From Chryseobacterium sp. FH1 (GTDB lineage: Bacteria > Bacteroidota > Bacteroidia > Flavobacteriales > Weeksellaceae), in NCBI RefSeq assembly GCF_000735135.1, contig NZ_JPLZ01000002.1, positions 474,317-538,316 of the forward strand: a DNA stretch of 64,000 bases, written 5' to 3'. Positions 8,809 to 18,416 of this stretch are shown here, in pieces. The notes below the pieces were generated by a model that was not told the origin of the DNA, did not search any database, and saw only the letters and a list, made by a program, of their open reading frames with translations. A program made the position numbers and the translations under genes. Within the stretch, counting starts at the first letter, position 1, and every line of letters starts with the position of its first letter.

Positions 8809-8816
8809 TATTTTTG
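8809..8816 (+). promoter_or_regulatory. Predicted -7 box of the act operon
   Basis: TATTTTTG (8809-8816) matches TAnnTTTG and lies about 50 bp upstream of the actA ATG. No convincing -33 box is seen. Confidence 0.4.
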
Positions 8817-8865
8817 CGGAATTGAATGTATAGTCAATACAATTTACTAACCCAAGATTATATAA

Positions 8866-10233
8866 ATGATTAGTTGGAGAAAGCATTACAAAAAGGGTCT
8901 GATAGCAATTAGTTTATTGCTGTCAACCGGCGCTTCTGTTTATGCACAAGGCGATCCAAAAAAAGGGCAAGAACTGTTCAAAGCAAATTGTACAGCTTGT
9001 CACGCACTTGACAAACAAGTTATTGGACCGGCACTTGGTGGCGTTGTTGACAGATTAAAAACGGAGCAAGGTCTGGAGACAGATTGGCTTCACAAATGGA
9101 TTAAAGACAACAAAGCTTTAAGAGCATCTGGCGATAAGTACGCAAATGAGGTTTTTGAGAAATTCAACAAAACCGAAATGCTTGCTTTCCCGAATCTTTC
9201 GGAAACAGATATTGATGATATCTTGGCTTACACTACAGATCCACCTGCTGAAGAAGCAGTGGCTGAAGCAACTGCAGAAGCAGATGTAAATAGCACTGCA
9301 GCTATCGAAGCTCAAAAAGCACAAGAACTTAATTCTAAAATCGTAATTGCGGCCCTTATTGCAATTGCAGGTTTGTTGTTCTGGTTGTTGTTGAAAATTC
9401 GCCAATTGGTGAAAATCCAGCAGACTCCAGAGTTATCAGAACTTAATACAAATACACTTAGCTCTTTCTCTGTGTTGTACGAAAAGTACAGCTACATTGG
9501 AAAAGGATTGGTTGGCTTGTTAGCATTATTCGCTCTTTACGGCGTTTGGAACTGGTTGATGTGGATTGGTGTTTACAAGGGATACGCTCCTGAGCAACCG
9601 ATCTATTTCTCTCACAAGATCCACGCAGGAGAAAATAAAATTGACTGTCAGCTTTGTCACTCAAGTGCTAAGTATGGTAAAGTTTCAGAGATTCCTTCTA
9701 TGAATGTTTGTATGAACTGTCACCGTTCTATTTCTGAGTACAAAGGTAAATACCTGGAGCCAGGAAAAGACAGAGATTTCTACACAGGAGAGATCAAAAA
9801 GATCTACGCTGCAACAGGATGGGATGAGTCTAAGCAAGCTTACACTGGTAAAACGGAAGCTGTTCAATGGACAAGAATTCACAATATGCCGGATTTTGTT
9901 TACTTCAATCACTCTCAACACGTGGTTGCTGGAGAGCAGACGATCATCAATGGATTCAATGCGAAGCAAAAAGACCAGGCAAACAAAATTGATGTTGTTT
10001 GTAAAGCTTGTCACGGAAAAATAGATACAATGAACGTGGTTCAGATGGCCAACAACTTCACAATGGGATGGTGTATAGAATGTCACAGAACTACAGAAGT
10101 AGATATGAACAACGGTTATAATAAAGAATACTTCAAAAATCTGCATGATAAGTTGAAAAAACAATATGGTGAAGGAAGTAAGATCACTGTAGATGCAATT
10201 GGAGGTCTTGAGTGTGGTAAATGTCATTATTAA
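8866..10233 (+). CDS. actA: Alternative complex III multiheme cytochrome c subunit ActA, with an N-terminal monoheme domain
   Basis: This 455-residue subunit carries six CxxCH heme sites. The first (C42, CTACH) lies in an N-terminal class I cytochrome c domain after a signal peptide, with a probable Met-ligand region downstream. The remaining five (C261, C282, C379, C403, C450) form the ActA pentaheme region. Two membrane helices, around residues 160-180 and 210-235, separate the domains. ActA passes electrons from the Fe-S subunit ActB toward cytochrome c or a terminal oxidase on the periplasmic side. It is the first gene of a six-gene operon in canonical order. The fused monoheme domain could act as a built-in electron acceptor; that is inference. 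Confidence 0.93.
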   Translation: MISWRKHYKKGLIAISLLLSTGASVYAQGDPKKGQELFKANCTACHALDKQVIGPALGGVVDRLKTEQGLETDWLHKWIKDNKALRASGDKYANEVFEKFNKTEMLAFPNLSETDIDDILAYTTDPPAEEAVAEATAEADVNSTAAIEAQKAQELNSKIVIAALIAIAGLLFWLLLKIRQLVKIQQTPELSELNTNTLSSFSVLYEKYSYIGKGLVGLLALFALYGVWNWLMWIGVYKGYAPEQPIYFSHKIHAGENKIDCQLCHSSAKYGKVSEIPSMNVCMNCHRSISEYKGKYLEPGKDRDFYTGEIKKIYAATGWDESKQAYTGKTEAVQWTRIHNMPDFVYFNHSQHVVAGEQTIINGFNAKQKDQANKIDVVCKACHGKIDTMNVVQMANNFTMGWCIECHRTTEVDMNNGYNKEYFKNLHDKLKKQYGEGSKITVDAIGGLECGKCHY

Positions 10234-10254
10234 TAACAAAAATTAGAAGTATAA

Positions 10255-13200
10255 ATGGCTTCAAATAAAATACAATTCAGAAGTATTCACGAACTAAAAG
10301 ATCCAAGCCTTAACGGGAAATTGGCTCTGAAAGAGTTCCAGAATGAAATTCCGGTTGAAGAGTTCTTAGACGATTCTGAGAACAATTCAGGAACTTCTCG
10401 TAGAGATTTTCTTAAGATATTAGGTTTCTCAACAGCAGCTGTTACTTTAGCGGCTTGTGAGGCTCCGGTTATCAAAACCATTCCTTATGTGGTAAAACCA
10501 CACGATATCATTCCTGGAATCCCTAATTTTTATGCATCTTCTTATTTTGATGGATATGATTTCGCTAGCGTTTTAGTAAAAACTAGAGAAGGGCGTCCAA
10601 TCAGAATCGATGCAAATCCTGTAGCGGGTTCTTTGGGAACTACCAATGCAAGAGCTCAGGCAAGTGTACTTTCTCTTTATGATAATGATAAAGTGAAGTT
10701 TCCAAGTGTAAACGGAGACGAGCAAAAAGATTCATTTGATAAAGTTGATGATTTCATCTTAAAAGGATTAACAGAATCTCAGGCTGGTGGTAAAAAGATT
10801 GTGGTATTATCTCACTCTTTCCCAAGTCCATCTTTCAAAAAATTGTTTGGAGATTTCAAAGCAAAATATCCTTCTGCAGAGCTGATCACTTATGATGCGA
10901 TTCCTTATGCTGCGGCTTTGGATGCGGCTCAGGAAGTTTTCGGACAAAGAGCATTGCCGGTTTATGATTTGAGTACTTCTCAGTTGGTGGTTTCTTTCCA
11001 GGCAGATTTCTTAGGAGATTACAACGCATCTAGCTTAGAAGTTTCTTATGCTACGGCGAGAAAGCCAGGTCCGGAAATGCTAAGACACATCCAAGTTGAA
11101 TCCAATTTGAGTTTGACAGGAGCTAACGCCGATTCTAGATATAGACTAAAGCCAAGTGCTGTTTTCAAAACATTGGTTGAGGTTTACAACGGATTAAACG
11201 GTGGAACTGCTGACAAAGTAGCTAGCGAAATCGTAAAAGAACTTCAGGCAAAAGGAAGCGATGCTGTTGTTTTGGCTGATGGATCTAAAGCGGCTTACGT
11301 TCTAGCTCATTTAATTAATCAAAAATTAGGATCTAAAGCTTTTACTGGTAAAGCTAATTTCCTTAAAGAATATGACAACGCAAGATTTAACGAGTTTCTA
11401 TCTTGGTTGAACGGCGGACAGGTTGGTGTTTTGATTTCTAACAATATCAACCCAATCTATTCTCACGCGAAAGGACAAGCTTTAAAAGCTGCAATATCAA
11501 AAGTTCCTTATTCTGTAGCGATCACAGATAAGAAAAACGAAATGTTTGAAGTTGCAAAAGCGGTCATCCCTTCCACACATTGGTTGGAATCTTGGGGAGA
11601 TATTACACCGGAAACTGGTGCTTACTCTTTGATGCAGCCAACAATCCAGAAGATTTTCAAATCAAGACAATTAGAGGAATCTCTATTGGTTTGGATCAAT
11701 GGGAAAAACAGTCCAGCGAACAATTATTATAATTACCTTAAGGCAAATGCTTTAACGCTGAACGGAGGTCTTTCTTTCAACAAGAATCTTTACAACGGAT
11801 TTTCTGCTGGAGGCCTTTCTACAGGATTAGCTTACTCAGGCGGGAATGCAGCTCAGGCTGTTGCCGAGTTATCAGCTTTCAAATCCAATCAATTAGAATT
11901 ACAACTTTATACCAAACCGGCAATCGGAGACGGAACACAATCTAACAACCCTTGGTTGATGGAGCTTCCAGATCCAATTTCTAGATTGTCTTGGGATAAC
12001 TACATTACTATTTCACCAAAAGATGCTGAAGCATTAGGTCTTGAAAATAGCCTAAATGGAAGAATGCAGTTGGATGGTGACACTGTTAAATTAACAGCAA
12101 ATGGAGCTGTTCTTGAGAACGTTCCTGTATTTATCCAACCTGGTCAAGCAGAAGGATCTTTGGGTCTTGCGCTTGGTTATGGTAAAAAAGGATCTGGTAA
12201 AGTTGCTGAGACAGGAATCAACGCTTATCCAATATTCGACGGTTATAATACAGTTCTTACAAATGTAAAAATTGAAAAAACTGGAGATGATTATGAGTTC
12301 GCAGGAATGCAGCTTCAAAATACATTGATGGGACGTTATGAGATCGCTAAAGAAGTAACTTTAGATGATTTTATCAACAAACCAGTAGATCATTGGAACA
12401 AACCATTGGAAATGCACACGATTGGAGGCGAACTTCCAATTGGAAAGATCGACCTTTGGGATTCTTATGATGATACAGATGGTCCTCACTTCAACCTGTC
12501 AGTCGATCTTAACTCTTGTACTGGTTGTGGCGCTTGTGTCGTAGCTTGTCAGGCAGAGAACAACGTTGCTGTAGTTGGTAAAGATGAGATCAGAATGTCC
12601 AGAGATATGTATTGGTTGAGAATTGACCGTTACTACTCTGCAATCGAAAAAATCGAAACAAAAGAGCAGATCGACAGAGGTCTTAATGCAGCTCAGCTTT
12701 ACGGTGGTCCTTTCACAGAAGGTATTTTAAATCACCCTGCTGATAATCCAGATGTGATCTTCCAGCCGGTAATGTGTCAGCACTGTAACCACGCACCTTG
12801 TGAAACTGTTTGTCCAGTTGCGGCAACTTCTCACGGGAAGCAAGGTCAAAACCAAATGGCTTACAACAGATGTATCGGTACAAGATATTGTGCGAACAAC
12901 TGTCCTTATAAAGTAAGAAGATTTAACTGGTTCAACTATGCGTTGAATGACAGATTTGACTTCAATATGAACAACGACCTTGGAAGAATGGTCCTTAACC
13001 CAGATGTTGTTACAAGAACAAGAGGGGTGATGGAAAAATGTTCTATGTGTATCCAAATGACTCAATCTACAATTCTTGAAGCTAAGAAAGATGGTAGAAG
13101 AGTGCAAGATGGAGAATTCCAAGTTGCTTGTGCTAATGCTTGTTCTACAGGTTCACTTAAATTTGGAGATATGAATGATGTAGCTTCCGAAGTTCGTAGC

Positions 13201-13311
13201 TTGTTCAACAGCGAAAGAAAATACGTGTTGTTAGAAGAGATTGGTACAAAACCAAATGTTTTCTATCACGCAAAAATCAGAAACAGAAAAGAAAGTTTAA
13301 ATAATAAATAG
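10255..13311 (+). CDS. actB: Alternative complex III molybdopterin-like/iron-sulfur subunit ActB
   Basis: This 1018-residue protein combines a molybdopterin-oxidoreductase-like domain (about residues 70-730) with a ferredoxin-like domain (about 750-1000). A twin-arginine motif (SRRDFLK, R49-R50) and a lipobox-like LAAC (C68) show Tat export and probable lipid anchoring. The C-terminal domain has four cysteine clusters: CTGCGACVVAC, CQHCNHAPCETVC, CIGTRYCANNC, and a last cluster starting CSMC and ending CANAC. These are expected to hold three [4Fe-4S] and one [3Fe-4S] centres, as known for ActB. The large domain in this family lacks molybdopterin. ActB takes electrons from menaquinol oxidised at ActC. 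It starts 21 bp after actA. Confidence 0.96.
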   Translation: MASNKIQFRSIHELKDPSLNGKLALKEFQNEIPVEEFLDDSENNSGTSRRDFLKILGFSTAAVTLAACEAPVIKTIPYVVKPHDIIPGIPNFYASSYFDGYDFASVLVKTREGRPIRIDANPVAGSLGTTNARAQASVLSLYDNDKVKFPSVNGDEQKDSFDKVDDFILKGLTESQAGGKKIVVLSHSFPSPSFKKLFGDFKAKYPSAELITYDAIPYAAALDAAQEVFGQRALPVYDLSTSQLVVSFQADFLGDYNASSLEVSYATARKPGPEMLRHIQVESNLSLTGANADSRYRLKPSAVFKTLVEVYNGLNGGTADKVASEIVKELQAKGSDAVVLADGSKAAYVLAHLINQKLGSKAFTGKANFLKEYDNARFNEFLSWLNGGQVGVLISNNINPIYSHAKGQALKAAISKVPYSVAITDKKNEMFEVAKAVIPSTHWLESWGDITPETGAYSLMQPTIQKIFKSRQLEESLLVWINGKNSPANNYYNYLKANALTLNGGLSFNKNLYNGFSAGGLSTGLAYSGGNAAQAVAELSAFKSNQLELQLYTKPAIGDGTQSNNPWLMELPDPISRLSWDNYITISPKDAEALGLENSLNGRMQLDGDTVKLTANGAVLENVPVFIQPGQAEGSLGLALGYGKKGSGKVAETGINAYPIFDGYNTVLTNVKIEKTGDDYEFAGMQLQNTLMGRYEIAKEVTLDDFINKPVDHWNKPLEMHTIGGELPIGKIDLWDSYDDTDGPHFNLSVDLNSCTGCGACVVACQAENNVAVVGKDEIRMSRDMYWLRIDRYYSAIEKIETKEQIDRGLNAAQLYGGPFTEGILNHPADNPDVIFQPVMCQHCNHAPCETVCPVAATSHGKQGQNQMAYNRCIGTRYCANNCPYKVRRFNWFNYALNDRFDFNMNNDLGRMVLNPDVVTRTRGVMEKCSMCIQMTQSTILEAKKDGRRVQDGEFQVACANACSTGSLKFGDMNDVASEVRSLFNSERKYVLLEEIGTKPNVFYHAKIRNRKESLNNK

Positions 13312-13318
13312 GTAAAAA

Positions 13319-14716
13319 ATGTCAGGACATTACGAAGCTCCGATAAGGGAACCTTTAATTATTGGTCACAAGACTTATCACGATATCACAGAGGATATCG
13401 CAAGACCTATCGAAGAACGCGCAGGGAAATTATGGTGGGCATCATTGTATGCCGCTTTGATTCTGTTTGTTTACGGATTTGGTTGTATTGCATACACCAT
13501 CGGAACCGGAATCGGTGCCTGGGGACTAAACAGAACCATTAACTGGGGTTGGGATATTACCAATTTCGTTTGGTGGGTAGGTATTGGTCACGCAGGAACA
13601 TTGATCTCTGCAGTACTCTTATTATTTAGACAAAGATGGAGAATGTCTGTTAACCGTTCTGCAGAGGCGATGACGATCTTCGCTGTTTGTCAGGCGGCCA
13701 TCTTCCCAGTAATCCACATGGGTAGAGTTTGGGTTGGATATTGGGTTTTCCCTTTGCCAAACCAGTTCGGATCTCTTTGGGTTAACTTCAACTCACCGTT
13801 GCTTTGGGACGTGTTTGCAATCTCGACTTATTTCTCAGTATCAGTTGTATTCTGGTTTATGGGATTGATTCCGGATTTTGCAATGATCAGAGACAGAGCG
13901 AAGACGCCATTCAACAAAAAGATTTATACAATCTTGGCATTTGGTTGGGGAGGTAAAGCAAAACACTGGCAAAGATTCGAAGAGCTATCTTTGGTTCTAG
14001 CAGGTTTGGCGACACCACTTGTATTCTCGGTACACACCACGGTATCATTTGACTTTGCTACATCGGTAATCAAAGGTTGGCACTCAACCATCTATCCACC
14101 TTACTTTGTAGCAGGAGCTATTTTCTCTGGATTTGCAATGGTACAAACACTATTGTTGGTTGCTAGAAAAGTTTGCCACTTGGAAGACTATATCACATTG
14201 TATCATATCGAAATTATGAACATCGTAATCGTAGTAACTGGTGGTATGGTAACTGTAGCTTACGCCACTGAATATTTCATCGGTTGGTACTCAGGATCTA
14301 GATTTGAAGATTTTACATATCTATCTCCGGGAGCGGCAACAGGACCGTACTGGTGGGCATTCTGGGCATTGATCATCTGTAACTTGGTTGTGCCTGCAGC
14401 ATTCTGGTTCAAAAAAGTGAGAACCAATATTTTCTGGACATTCATTATTGCGTTGATCATCAATATCGGGATGTGGTTTGAGCGTTTTGACATTATTGTA
14501 ATCAACTTGTCAAGAGATTATTTACCATCGTCTTGGACAATGTTTATGCCGACTATCATTGATGTTGGTGTGTATCTTGGAACGATTGGATTCTTTGGAG
14601 TATTGTTCCTTCTATATGCAAGAACGTTCCCTGTAATTGCACAGGCAGAATTGAAGAGTATTTTGAAAATTTCCGGTGAAACTTATAAAGCAAAAGAAGG
14701 AGATGAGCACCACTAA
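13319..14716 (+). CDS. actC: Alternative complex III quinol-oxidising membrane subunit ActC (NrfD-like)
   Basis: This 465-residue NrfD/PsrC-type membrane protein has about ten transmembrane helices and no cofactor-binding cysteine motif. It starts 7 bp after actB. Typical blocks include FVWWVGIGHAGTLISA and GRVWVGYWVFPLPNQ, with histidines and acidic residues in the helices that in this family form the menaquinol pocket and proton path. ActC oxidises menaquinol and donates to ActB. The last bases overlap the actD start. Confidence 0.96.
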   Translation: MSGHYEAPIREPLIIGHKTYHDITEDIARPIEERAGKLWWASLYAALILFVYGFGCIAYTIGTGIGAWGLNRTINWGWDITNFVWWVGIGHAGTLISAVLLLFRQRWRMSVNRSAEAMTIFAVCQAAIFPVIHMGRVWVGYWVFPLPNQFGSLWVNFNSPLLWDVFAISTYFSVSVVFWFMGLIPDFAMIRDRAKTPFNKKIYTILAFGWGGKAKHWQRFEELSLVLAGLATPLVFSVHTTVSFDFATSVIKGWHSTIYPPYFVAGAIFSGFAMVQTLLLVARKVCHLEDYITLYHIEIMNIVIVVTGGMVTVAYATEYFIGWYSGSRFEDFTYLSPGAATGPYWWAFWALIICNLVVPAAFWFKKVRTNIFWTFIIALIINIGMWFERFDIIVINLSRDYLPSSWTMFMPTIIDVGVYLGTIGFFGVLFLLYARTFPVIAQAELKSILKISGETYKAKEGDEHH

Positions 14717-15224
14717 AATTATATATGGACTTTACGGCGACGACGATGATTTGATGCACGGCGTTAAGGCCTTTATGGATAAAGGAATCAGTATAAACGA
14801 AGTGTATACACCGTTTCCTGTTCACGGACTAGACAAAGCACTTGGATTGAAGAAGACCAGAATTTCTGACGCAGCATTTATCTATGCTTGTTATGGGGTT
14901 ACCATTGGGATCACTTTGACCGCTTGGATTATGAACCACGACTGGCCACAAAATATTGGTGGTAAACCGTCTTTTGACTGGTTGCACAATATGCCGGCTT
15001 TCGTAGATCCAATGTTCGAATTGATGGTTTTCTGTTCTGCTCACTTGATGTCATTGACTTTCTTGGTAAGAAACAAAATGTATCCAGGCGCAAAACCTCA
15101 GAATCCAGATCCGCGAACTACGGATGACAAGTTTATGATGGAGTTTGTTTCTGATGATGTTGAAACGATAAAACAGCTGTTAATTGATACAGGTGTTGAA
15201 GAAATAACAGTTAAAGATGCTTAA
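14703..15224 (+). CDS. actD: Alternative complex III membrane subunit ActD (DUF3341)
   Basis: This is a DUF3341 protein with two central transmembrane helices (AAFIYACYGVTIGITLTAWI and the region around FELMVFCSAHLMSLTFL), flanked by soluble ends. The ATG at 14703 (MSTTKIIYGLYGDDDD) is chosen over an in-frame ATG at 14676, because the extra residues lie wholly inside actC and are not family-like. With this start it overlaps actC by 14 bases and encodes 173 residues. ActD packs against ActC in the complex and has no cofactor. It overlaps or abuts actE downstream. Confidence 0.92.
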   Translation: MSTTKIIYGLYGDDDDLMHGVKAFMDKGISINEVYTPFPVHGLDKALGLKKTRISDAAFIYACYGVTIGITLTAWIMNHDWPQNIGGKPSFDWLHNMPAFVDPMFELMVFCSAHLMSLTFLVRNKMYPGAKPQNPDPRTTDDKFMMEFVSDDVETIKQLLIDTGVEEITVKDA

Positions 15225-15936
15225 GATGAAGAATAGTATATTAAAAATTACGGCAATCTTTGGTTTAACTACTGTTTTACTGAATTCTTGCGGTGGTCCA
15301 AAAGACAATCCACCTTTGGTGTATTTCCCAGATATGTATTTTCCAGTAGCTTATGATCCTTTGATGAAAGCTAAAGATGCTTATTCTGATCACGAAAACG
15401 AAATCCCAGCTTTTGTTGCCAATGGCGGAGCAACAGGACTTTCTCCGGTAGTAGGTTCTGTTCCTCAAAACAGAGACGGAATCGTAAGTGAGGAAACTCT
15501 TCCAAAAAATATGGACGAGTACAATGCAGGGTATGATGCAGCAAAAGCAGTTACAGCTTCTCCATTAAAAGCTGAAAATCTTGAAAAGGATTTAGCTAGA
15601 GGGAAGTCTCTGTATGATAAAACTTGTTCTGCTTGTCACGGTACTGGTGGCGATGGACAAGGGCCAATCGTATTGAGCGGTGCTTATTCAGGTGTTCCTA
15701 AATATGCTGATAGAGAGATTACAATCGGTTCTATTCATTATGTTTTGACAAATGGTAGAAATGCGATGGGATCTTATGCAGGACAACTCAATGTAGGTGA
15801 CAGATGGAGAGTGGCTTTGTATGTTTACAATACTTTCAAAGCGCCAACAGCTAATGCTACGCCGGCTGCTGCTCCAGCTACGACAGAAACAACTTCCGCT
15901 GCACCAGCAACAGAAGCTAAAACCAATGCTAAATAA
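15217..15936 (+). CDS. actE: Alternative complex III monoheme cytochrome c lipoprotein ActE
   Basis: A lipoprotein signal ends in LLNSC (C25 with this start), followed by a linker and one cytochrome c domain with CSACH at C137 and a likely methionine ligand in the NAMGSYAGQ region. The tail is rich in Ala, Pro and Thr. A second ATG at 15226 is equally plausible and would shorten the protein by three residues; the first overlaps the actD stop. ActE sits on the periplasmic face of the complex and relays electrons to the acceptor. Confidence 0.93.
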   Translation: MLKMKNSILKITAIFGLTTVLLNSCGGPKDNPPLVYFPDMYFPVAYDPLMKAKDAYSDHENEIPAFVANGGATGLSPVVGSVPQNRDGIVSEETLPKNMDEYNAGYDAAKAVTASPLKAENLEKDLARGKSLYDKTCSACHGTGGDGQGPIVLSGAYSGVPKYADREITIGSIHYVLTNGRNAMGSYAGQLNVGDRWRVALYVYNTFKAPTANATPAAAPATTETTSAAPATEAKTNAK

Positions 15937-15948
15937 AAAAAGAAAAAA

Positions 15949-17283
15949 ATGTATAGTTTTTCACCTAAATTAAAATTGTATTCTATCATACTCATTGTTG
16001 TAGGAGTTGTTTTATTCGGGATTGGTTATGGTCTTAACCATAGTTTGGATGATACTACAATTTCTCATTGGATGGAGTCTGTTCATTCAAAAGGTCACGA
16101 GACGCCTTCTCACTCTAGTGAGTTAGTTGGACCTCAGGATCACAATGCTCATTTGGAACACGCTAAACATCAAATTCATAATCAACCACTTGCGGCACTT
16201 CACACTTTTTCAGTATTCTTTTTTGGAATAAGCTGTTGTGCTTTGTTCTTTTATAGTATTCAGCATGCGGCGCACGCAGGTTGGTCTATTATTGTAACAA
16301 GAGTGATGGAAGCTGTTGCATCTTTCATTCCTTATGGAGGTGCGCTTTTATTGATCCTTACTATTCTGAATGCAACTGGAGTTGGACATTTGTTCCATTG
16401 GATGGATCCTGAATTGACAGATCCTAACTCTCCAGAATTTGATATTATCTTATACGAAAAATCAAAATTCCTTAATGTCCCTTTCTACTTAGTAAGAACT
16501 TTGATCTATACGGTTGGAGCTTCGTTCTTCGTATGGAAACTGAAAAGTATCTCCAAAAAAGTGGATGAGAACAAAGGCGACAGAAAAATCTATGCTAGCC
16601 TATACAGCTGGAACGTTGGTTACATCGCATTCTTCGGGTTTGCATCTGCAGCTTGGGCTTGGGATTGGTTGATGTCTATAGATCCACACTGGTATTCTAC
16701 ACTTTACATTTGGTATTCTATGGTAAGTTGTTTATCAACTGCTGTTGCTTGTATCATTTTGGTAAGTGTTTACATCAAGAAAAAAGGCGTTTATCCTCAA
16801 TTCAATAACAACCACCTTCACGATCTTGGTAAGTTCTTGTTTGCGACAAGTATGCTTTGGAGTTACCTATGGTTCTGTCAGTTTATGTTGTATTGGTATG
16901 CAAACGTTCCGGAAGAGGTAAACTATTTCTTCGGTAGATTCGAATACTACAGACCGACATTCTTACCGATGTTGATCATCAACTTCTTAGTTCCACTATT
17001 GGTATTGGTAAGTAGTAGCATCAAGAGAAACTACAAAGTCGTTACAATTATGGCTTGTATAGTGATCTTGGGACACGCTTTAGATTACTTCAATATGGTA
17101 ATGCCAGGAACAGTTGGCCCTTACTGGAATAATCTTCCAATGGCATTCTTGGTCTTAGGTGCATTTGCATTCGTAGTTGGACTTTTCGTTTTCACTGTGA
17201 TGACAGCCTTGTCAAAACTGAAATTGATGCCAACTGGAAACCCTTTCTTCCACGAATCAGAGATTTACGAATATCCATTCTAA
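15949..17283 (+). CDS. actF: Alternative complex III second NrfD-like membrane subunit ActF
   Basis: This 444-residue polytopic protein is a second NrfD-family subunit, about ten helices, beginning 12 bp after actE. A His-rich periplasmic loop follows the first helix (around residues 43-80). Conserved-looking blocks include GFASAAWAWDWLMSIDPHW and FPEEVNYFFGRFEYY-type sequence near the C-terminal half. In the known complex ActF mirrors ActC without oxidising quinol and may take part in proton movement. A strong terminator follows, closing the operon. Cytochrome oxidase genes, sometimes found downstream in relatives, are not here. Confidence 0.94.
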   Translation: MYSFSPKLKLYSIILIVVGVVLFGIGYGLNHSLDDTTISHWMESVHSKGHETPSHSSELVGPQDHNAHLEHAKHQIHNQPLAALHTFSVFFFGISCCALFFYSIQHAAHAGWSIIVTRVMEAVASFIPYGGALLLILTILNATGVGHLFHWMDPELTDPNSPEFDIILYEKSKFLNVPFYLVRTLIYTVGASFFVWKLKSISKKVDENKGDRKIYASLYSWNVGYIAFFGFASAAWAWDWLMSIDPHWYSTLYIWYSMVSCLSTAVACIILVSVYIKKKGVYPQFNNNHLHDLGKFLFATSMLWSYLWFCQFMLYWYANVPEEVNYFFGRFEYYRPTFLPMLIINFLVPLLVLVSSSIKRNYKVVTIMACIVILGHALDYFNMVMPGTVGPYWNNLPMAFLVLGAFAFVVGLFVFTVMTALSKLKLMPTGNPFFHESEIYEYPF

Positions 17284-17306
17284 TTCATTTTAGAATCAGA
17301 AAATAC

Positions 17307-17334
17307 AAACCCAGCATAGATGTTGGGTTTTTTT
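17307..17334 (+). terminator. Intrinsic terminator closing the act operon
   Basis: The 10-bp stem AAACCCAGCA/TGTTGGGTTT (17307-17316 with 17321-17330, one G-T pair) has the loop TAGA and a T tail to 17334. Confidence 0.9.
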
Positions 17335-17359
17335 ATTATTTTTAAAGAAACAAATACAG

Positions 17360-18055
17360 ATGATTCATAAACTTCCAATTGAAAATATTCTTTTTCTTGA
17401 TATAGAAACCGTTCCGCAAATCGACTCTTGGAACAATCTTGATTCGACCACTCAATATCTTTGGGATAAGAAAACCAAACTGCAAAGAAAAGAAGAGATA
17501 GAAGCTTCCACATTTTACGAAGAAAGAGCGGGCATAATGGCGGAATTCGGGATGATAATCTGTATTTCCATTGGAATGATTGATAGTAATTCGGGAAAGC
17601 TTAAAATCAAAACATTCGCAGGTGAGGAAAGAAACTTATTAATAGAATTCTGTGAATTGTTCAATGCGCCAAGAATGAACAATGTAATTCTCTGCGCGCA
17701 CAACGGCAAGGAATTCGATTTTCCTTACATCGCAAGACGACTTTTGGTTCACGGCATTCAACCGCCGATGCCATTTCAAATGTTCGGAAAAAAACCTTGG
17801 GAAATTCCCCATATCGACACAATGGAACTATGGAAATTCGGAGATTGGAAAAGTTATGTTTCCTTGGAATTACTAGCTCACATCTTCGGAATTCCAACAC
17901 CAAAGGATGACATCGATGGCAGTATGGTAGCCGATATATACTACAAAGACTGCGATATAGACAGAATCATTCATTATTGTGAAAAAGATGTCTTAACTTT
18001 GGCAAATATTTTCAGGCGAATGCGCCAGGAGGATTTATTAAAAAGATTAGATTAA
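17360..18055 (+). CDS. Predicted 3'-5' exonuclease, DEDDy/PolB-exonuclease-like
   Basis: This 231-residue protein shows the DEDDy exonuclease motifs in order: ExoI FLDIET near residues 13-18, ExoII in CAHNGKEFDFPYIARRLL near 115-132, and ExoIII in HYCEKDVLTL near 210, where a Tyr four residues before Asp marks the DEDDy group. The fold is that of the proofreading domain of family B polymerases, here free-standing. It should hydrolyse DNA or RNA from the 3' end with two metal ions. The neighbour 1 bp downstream is a DUF59 Fe-S protein. They probably share a transcript, though no functional link is known. Confidence 0.85.
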   Translation: MIHKLPIENILFLDIETVPQIDSWNNLDSTTQYLWDKKTKLQRKEEIEASTFYEERAGIMAEFGMIICISIGMIDSNSGKLKIKTFAGEERNLLIEFCELFNAPRMNNVILCAHNGKEFDFPYIARRLLVHGIQPPMPFQMFGKKPWEIPHIDTMELWKFGDWKSYVSLELLAHIFGIPTPKDDIDGSMVADIYYKDCDIDRIIHYCEKDVLTLANIFRRMRQEDLLKRLD

Positions 18056-18056
18056 A

Positions 18057-18383
18057 ATGAAATATACAGACGACCAGATTGCAGATATTGGGGAAGAGAT
18101 TATCAAAGAATTAAAAACAATTTTTGACCCAGAGATTCCAGTTGATATCTATGAATTGGGATTGATCTATGACGTCCAGATCTCCGAAGAAGGAGAAGTG
18201 TTGGTCATAATGACCTTGACGTCTCCAAACTGTCCCGTAGCAGAATCATTGCCAATGGAAGTGGAGGAGAAGGTAGGAAGCGTAGAAGGTGTGAAATCTG
18301 CCAAAATAGACCTTACTTTTGAACCAACCTGGACCAAAGAAATGATGAGCGAAGAAGCCAAGTTCGAACTTGGTATGTTATAA
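18057..18383 (+). CDS. DUF59/MIP18-family Fe-S cluster assembly protein
   Basis: This 108-residue protein is a stand-alone DUF59 domain (SufT/MIP18 type). The signature DPEIPVDIYELGLIYDV is near residues 25-41, and the conserved cysteine lies in TSPNCPVAESLP near residue 60. Family members help mature Fe-S proteins, often within or near suf operons. Here it follows an exonuclease gene by 1 bp rather than suf genes; sufE lies 3 kb away. It is followed by a bidirectional terminator. Confidence 0.9.
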   Translation: MKYTDDQIADIGEEIIKELKTIFDPEIPVDIYELGLIYDVQISEEGEVLVIMTLTSPNCPVAESLPMEVEEKVGSVEGVKSAKIDLTFEPTWTKEMMSEEAKFELGML

Positions 18384-18416
18384 ACAAAATCCTGCAATTA
18401 GCAGGATTTTTGTTTC
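18384..18416. terminator. Bidirectional terminator
   Basis: The stem AAAATCCTGC/GCAGGATTTT has the loop AATTA (18396-18400), flanked by A-rich and T-rich runs. It serves the DUF59 gene on the plus strand and the OsmC-like gene on the minus strand. Confidence 0.85.

Noticed and set aside
14676-14702. Upstream in-frame ATG as the actD start
   Set aside because: The additional nine residues lie completely inside actC and are unlike ActD N-termini; the ATG at 14703 gives the expected start.
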